Positions 22,835 through 24,615 of a DNA stretch of 24,615 nucleotides are shown piece after piece. The notes beneath the pieces are model-generated. The model did no database searches. It saw only the letters and a program-made list of their open reading frames with translations, and had not been told where the DNA came from. Source of the DNA: Prochlorococcus marinus str. MIT 9215 (GTDB taxonomy: Bacteria > Cyanobacteriota > Cyanobacteriia > PCC-6307 > Cyanobiaceae); assembly GCA_949486985.1 (NCBI GenBank), contig CATBLW010000253.1:1-24615 (forward strand). Direction: 5' to 3'. Made by a program: the position numbers and the translations under genes. The stretch's first letter is position 1; each line of letters opens with the position of its first letter.

Positions 22835-24538
22835 ATGGCCAAACTTCTCAGCTTTTCTGATGAATCGCGCAGCGCCCTTGAAGGCGGTGTGAACGCTCTC
22901 GCTGATGCGGTTCGCGTCACCATCGGACCACGCGGTCGCAATGTGGTGCTCGAAAAGACATACGGCGCCCCTGACATCGTCAATGACGGTGTCACCATTG
23001 CGCGCGAAATCGAACTGGAAGATCCGTTCGAGAACCTCGGCGCCAAACTGATTCAGCAGGTCGCCGCCAAAACCAAAGACAAAGCCGGCGATGGCACCAC
23101 AACCGCCACGGTCTTGGCTCAGGCGATGGTCCGTGAAGGACTACGCAATGCGGCGGCAGGAGCCAGTCCGATCGAACTGCGACGCGGCATGGATAAGGCC
23201 ATGAATCAGGTCATTAATGGCCTGGCTCAACGCAGCAAACCTGTTGGCGGTGATGCCATTCGTCAGGTGGCCACTGTCAGCGCTGGAGGAGATGAGGAAG
23301 TTGGACGCATGGTGGCGGAAGCCATGGACAAGGTGAGTGTCGATGGTGTGATCACCGTTGAAGAATCCAAATCTCTGGCCACAGAACTCGAAGTCACCGA
23401 AGGCATGGCCTTCGACCGCGGCTATAGCTCCCCTTACTTCGTCACAGACGGAGAAAGCCAGATCTGCGAATTTGAGAACGCCCTAATCCTTCTCACCGAT
23501 CGCAAGATCAGCACCATTGCTGATCTTGTCACGATTCTCGAAAGCGTTCAAAAGAGTGGTTCGCCTCTCGTCATCCTTGCCGAGGAAGTCGATGGAGAAG
23601 CTCTCGCCACCCTGGTGGTCAACAAAAACCGTGGTGTGCTGCAAGTCGCTGCAGTTCGGGCACCATCTTTCGGCGATCGTCGCAAAGCAGCCCTGGCTGA
23701 CATCGCTGTGCTGACTGGTGGAACGGTGATCAGCGAAGACCGTGCCATGACCCTCGACAAGGTGACCCAGGAGGATCTGGGCCGAGCGCGTCGGATCACG
23801 ATCAGCAAGGACAGCACCACAATCGTTGCCGAGGACAACCACCGAGAAGCTGTCAACGCCAGAGTGAGCGCCATCAAGCGTGAGCTCGATGCCACCGAGT
23901 CTGAATACGACCGCGACAAGCTGAATGAGCGCATCGCAAAACTGGCCGGTGGCGTCGCCGTCATCAAGGTTGGAGCACCAACGGAAACGGAACTCAAAAA
24001 CCGCAAATTACGCATTGAAGATGCCCTCAACGCCACGCGTGCTGCTGTGGAAGAAGGCATCGTTGCTGGAGGTGGCACCACGCTGCTTGAACTCAGTTCA
24101 GATCTGAGCAGTCTTGCTCTGCAACTTGAAGGGGACCAACGCACAGGTGTGGAGATCGTGCAACGTGCTCTTCTCGATCCAGTTAGGCAAATTGCCATTA
24201 ATGCAGGAGAAAACGGCGATGTTGTCATCGCTGAGATCCAACGCCAAGGCAAAGGTTTTAATGCCGCTACAAATAACTATGAAGATCTCCTTGCTGCAGG
24301 CATTCTCGATGCAGCAAAAGTGGTGCGTCTGGCGATCCAATCCGCCGTTTCAATCGCCTCAATGCTGATCACCACAGAAGTTGTGATTGCAGACAAACCC
24401 GAACCTCCTGCCCCAGCGGGTGATGGCGGCGGCGATCCCATGGGTGGCATGGGCGGAATGGGTGGCATGGGCGGAATGGGCGGGATGCCTGGAATGGGTG
24501 GAATGCCTGGGATGGGCGGCATGCCTGGAATGATGTGA
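22835..24538 (+). CDS. groL: 60 kDa chaperonin (GroEL), copy without adjacent groS
   Basis: A double-ring chaperonin that folds proteins in an ATP-driven cage. The protein has 567 residues, a full length. The start MAKLLSFSDESRSALEGGVN, the ATP-site GPRGRNVVLEKTYGAP, NDGVTIAREIELEDPFENLGA, and GDGTTTATVLAQAMV (DGTTT 86-90) are canonical. The late VEEGIVAGGGTTLLEL and GENGDVVIAEI are present, and the end is a Gly-Gly-Met-rich tail. ATG 22835 is chosen; the upstream frame is non-homologous. No groS lies directly upstream. Cyanobacteria usually carry two groL genes, one with groS; this is most likely the lone copy (outside the window is not visible). A long hairpin follows the stop. Confidence 0.96.
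   Translation: MAKLLSFSDESRSALEGGVNALADAVRVTIGPRGRNVVLEKTYGAPDIVNDGVTIAREIELEDPFENLGAKLIQQVAAKTKDKAGDGTTTATVLAQAMVREGLRNAAAGASPIELRRGMDKAMNQVINGLAQRSKPVGGDAIRQVATVSAGGDEEVGRMVAEAMDKVSVDGVITVEESKSLATELEVTEGMAFDRGYSSPYFVTDGESQICEFENALILLTDRKISTIADLVTILESVQKSGSPLVILAEEVDGEALATLVVNKNRGVLQVAAVRAPSFGDRRKAALADIAVLTGGTVISEDRAMTLDKVTQEDLGRARRITISKDSTTIVAEDNHREAVNARVSAIKRELDATESEYDRDKLNERIAKLAGGVAVIKVGAPTETELKNRKLRIEDALNATRAAVEEGIVAGGGTTLLELSSDLSSLALQLEGDQRTGVEIVQRALLDPVRQIAINAGENGDVVIAEIQRQGKGFNAATNNYEDLLAAGILDAAKVVRLAIQSAVSIASMLITTEVVIADKPEPPAPAGDGGGDPMGGMGGMGGMGGMGGMPGMGGMPGMGGMPGMM
24440..24535 (+). repeat. GGM/PGM coding repeat at the groL 3' end
   Basis: 32 codons of MGGMGGMGGMGGMGGMPGMG and related PGM units, ending MPGMM. 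The DNA repeats with a 9-12 base rhythm (ATGGGTGGC, ATGGGCGGA, ATGCCTGGA). GGM tails are normal for GroEL and project into the ring cavity; this one is longer than the usual enterobacterial tail, with a PGM variation near the end. Repeat number may vary between strains. Confidence 0.9.
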
Positions 24539-24546
24539 TCTCTACT

Positions 24547-24597
24547 TTCTTCTCTCTCCGTTGCGCATCAATTCAATGGGCAACGGAGAGAGAAGAA
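24547..24597 (+). other. Long perfect hairpin downstream of groL
   Basis: An 18-bp perfect stem, TTCTTCTCTCTCCGTTGC (24547-24564) with its complement at 24580-24597, and a 15-base loop. It begins 8 bases after the groL stop. No T-run follows on either strand, so it may be a 3' stabiliser, a Rho-linked end or an unusual terminator. One arm is pyrimidine-rich and the other purine-rich. Confidence 0.6.
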
Positions 24598-24615
24598 CAA
24601 TGATCAATCAAACAG

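Noticed and set aside
24277..24522. Minus-strand Pro/Ile-repeat protein opposite the groL tail
   Set aside because: It is only the antisense reading of the GGM repeat.

Overview
The window looks like chromosomal core DNA of a marine picocyanobacterium, most probably a marine Synechococcus. Three things point there: photosystem I genes (psaF, psaJ), cytochrome b6f genes (petC, petA) and a high-light-inducible (Hli) protein; a 62-residue protein that I recognise as the Prochlorococcus/Synechococcus hyper-conserved protein (PSHCP); and very tight packing with moderate GC. I see no insertion sequence, prophage, CRISPR array or other mobile element. The species assignment is inference; no database was searched.

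Region 1 (1-2275, plus strand) is a translation block: the 3' end of rplS (ribosomal protein L19), tRNA-Trp(CCA), the PSHCP gene, two tandem terminator hairpins, a promoter-like site, tRNA-Asp(GUC) and gltX. Both tRNAs sit directly ahead of a protein gene, so mRNA leaders may be made by tRNA 3'-end processing. Region 2 (2225-5414, minus strand) is a compact run of wecB, a DUF1643 gene, an 81-residue unknown and a CPA-type cation/proton antiporter. Its last gene overlaps the end of gltX tail to tail.

Region 3 (5525-9580) holds an orphan PilT-family ATPase gene (plus), then hli and tsaD (minus), psaF-psaJ (plus) with a strong terminator, and gmk (minus). Region 4 (9645-15926) holds an NFACT/RqcH gene, tatC, a DUF3067 gene (minus), petC-petA, lgt and cobM. 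It combines ribosome rescue, Tat export together with its likely substrate the Rieske protein, cytochrome b6f, lipoprotein maturation and cobalamin synthesis. A tRNA-Val(CAC) follows, then a short AT-rich spacer.

Region 5 (16220-22707) has ppx (minus) divergent from ubiA-ldcA (plus), ispD (minus), a 40-codon micro-ORF abutting a RCK-type potassium channel gene, fabG, and a 58-codon membrane-protein gene (minus). Region 6 (22835-24615) is a groL without an adjacent groS, with a GGM-repeat tail and a long downstream hairpin.

The least understood and most interesting parts are the PSHCP/tRNA/gltX block, the small unknown proteins of 81, 40 and 58 residues, and the RNA hairpins. Several same-strand and tail-to-tail gene overlaps fit a streamlined genome.
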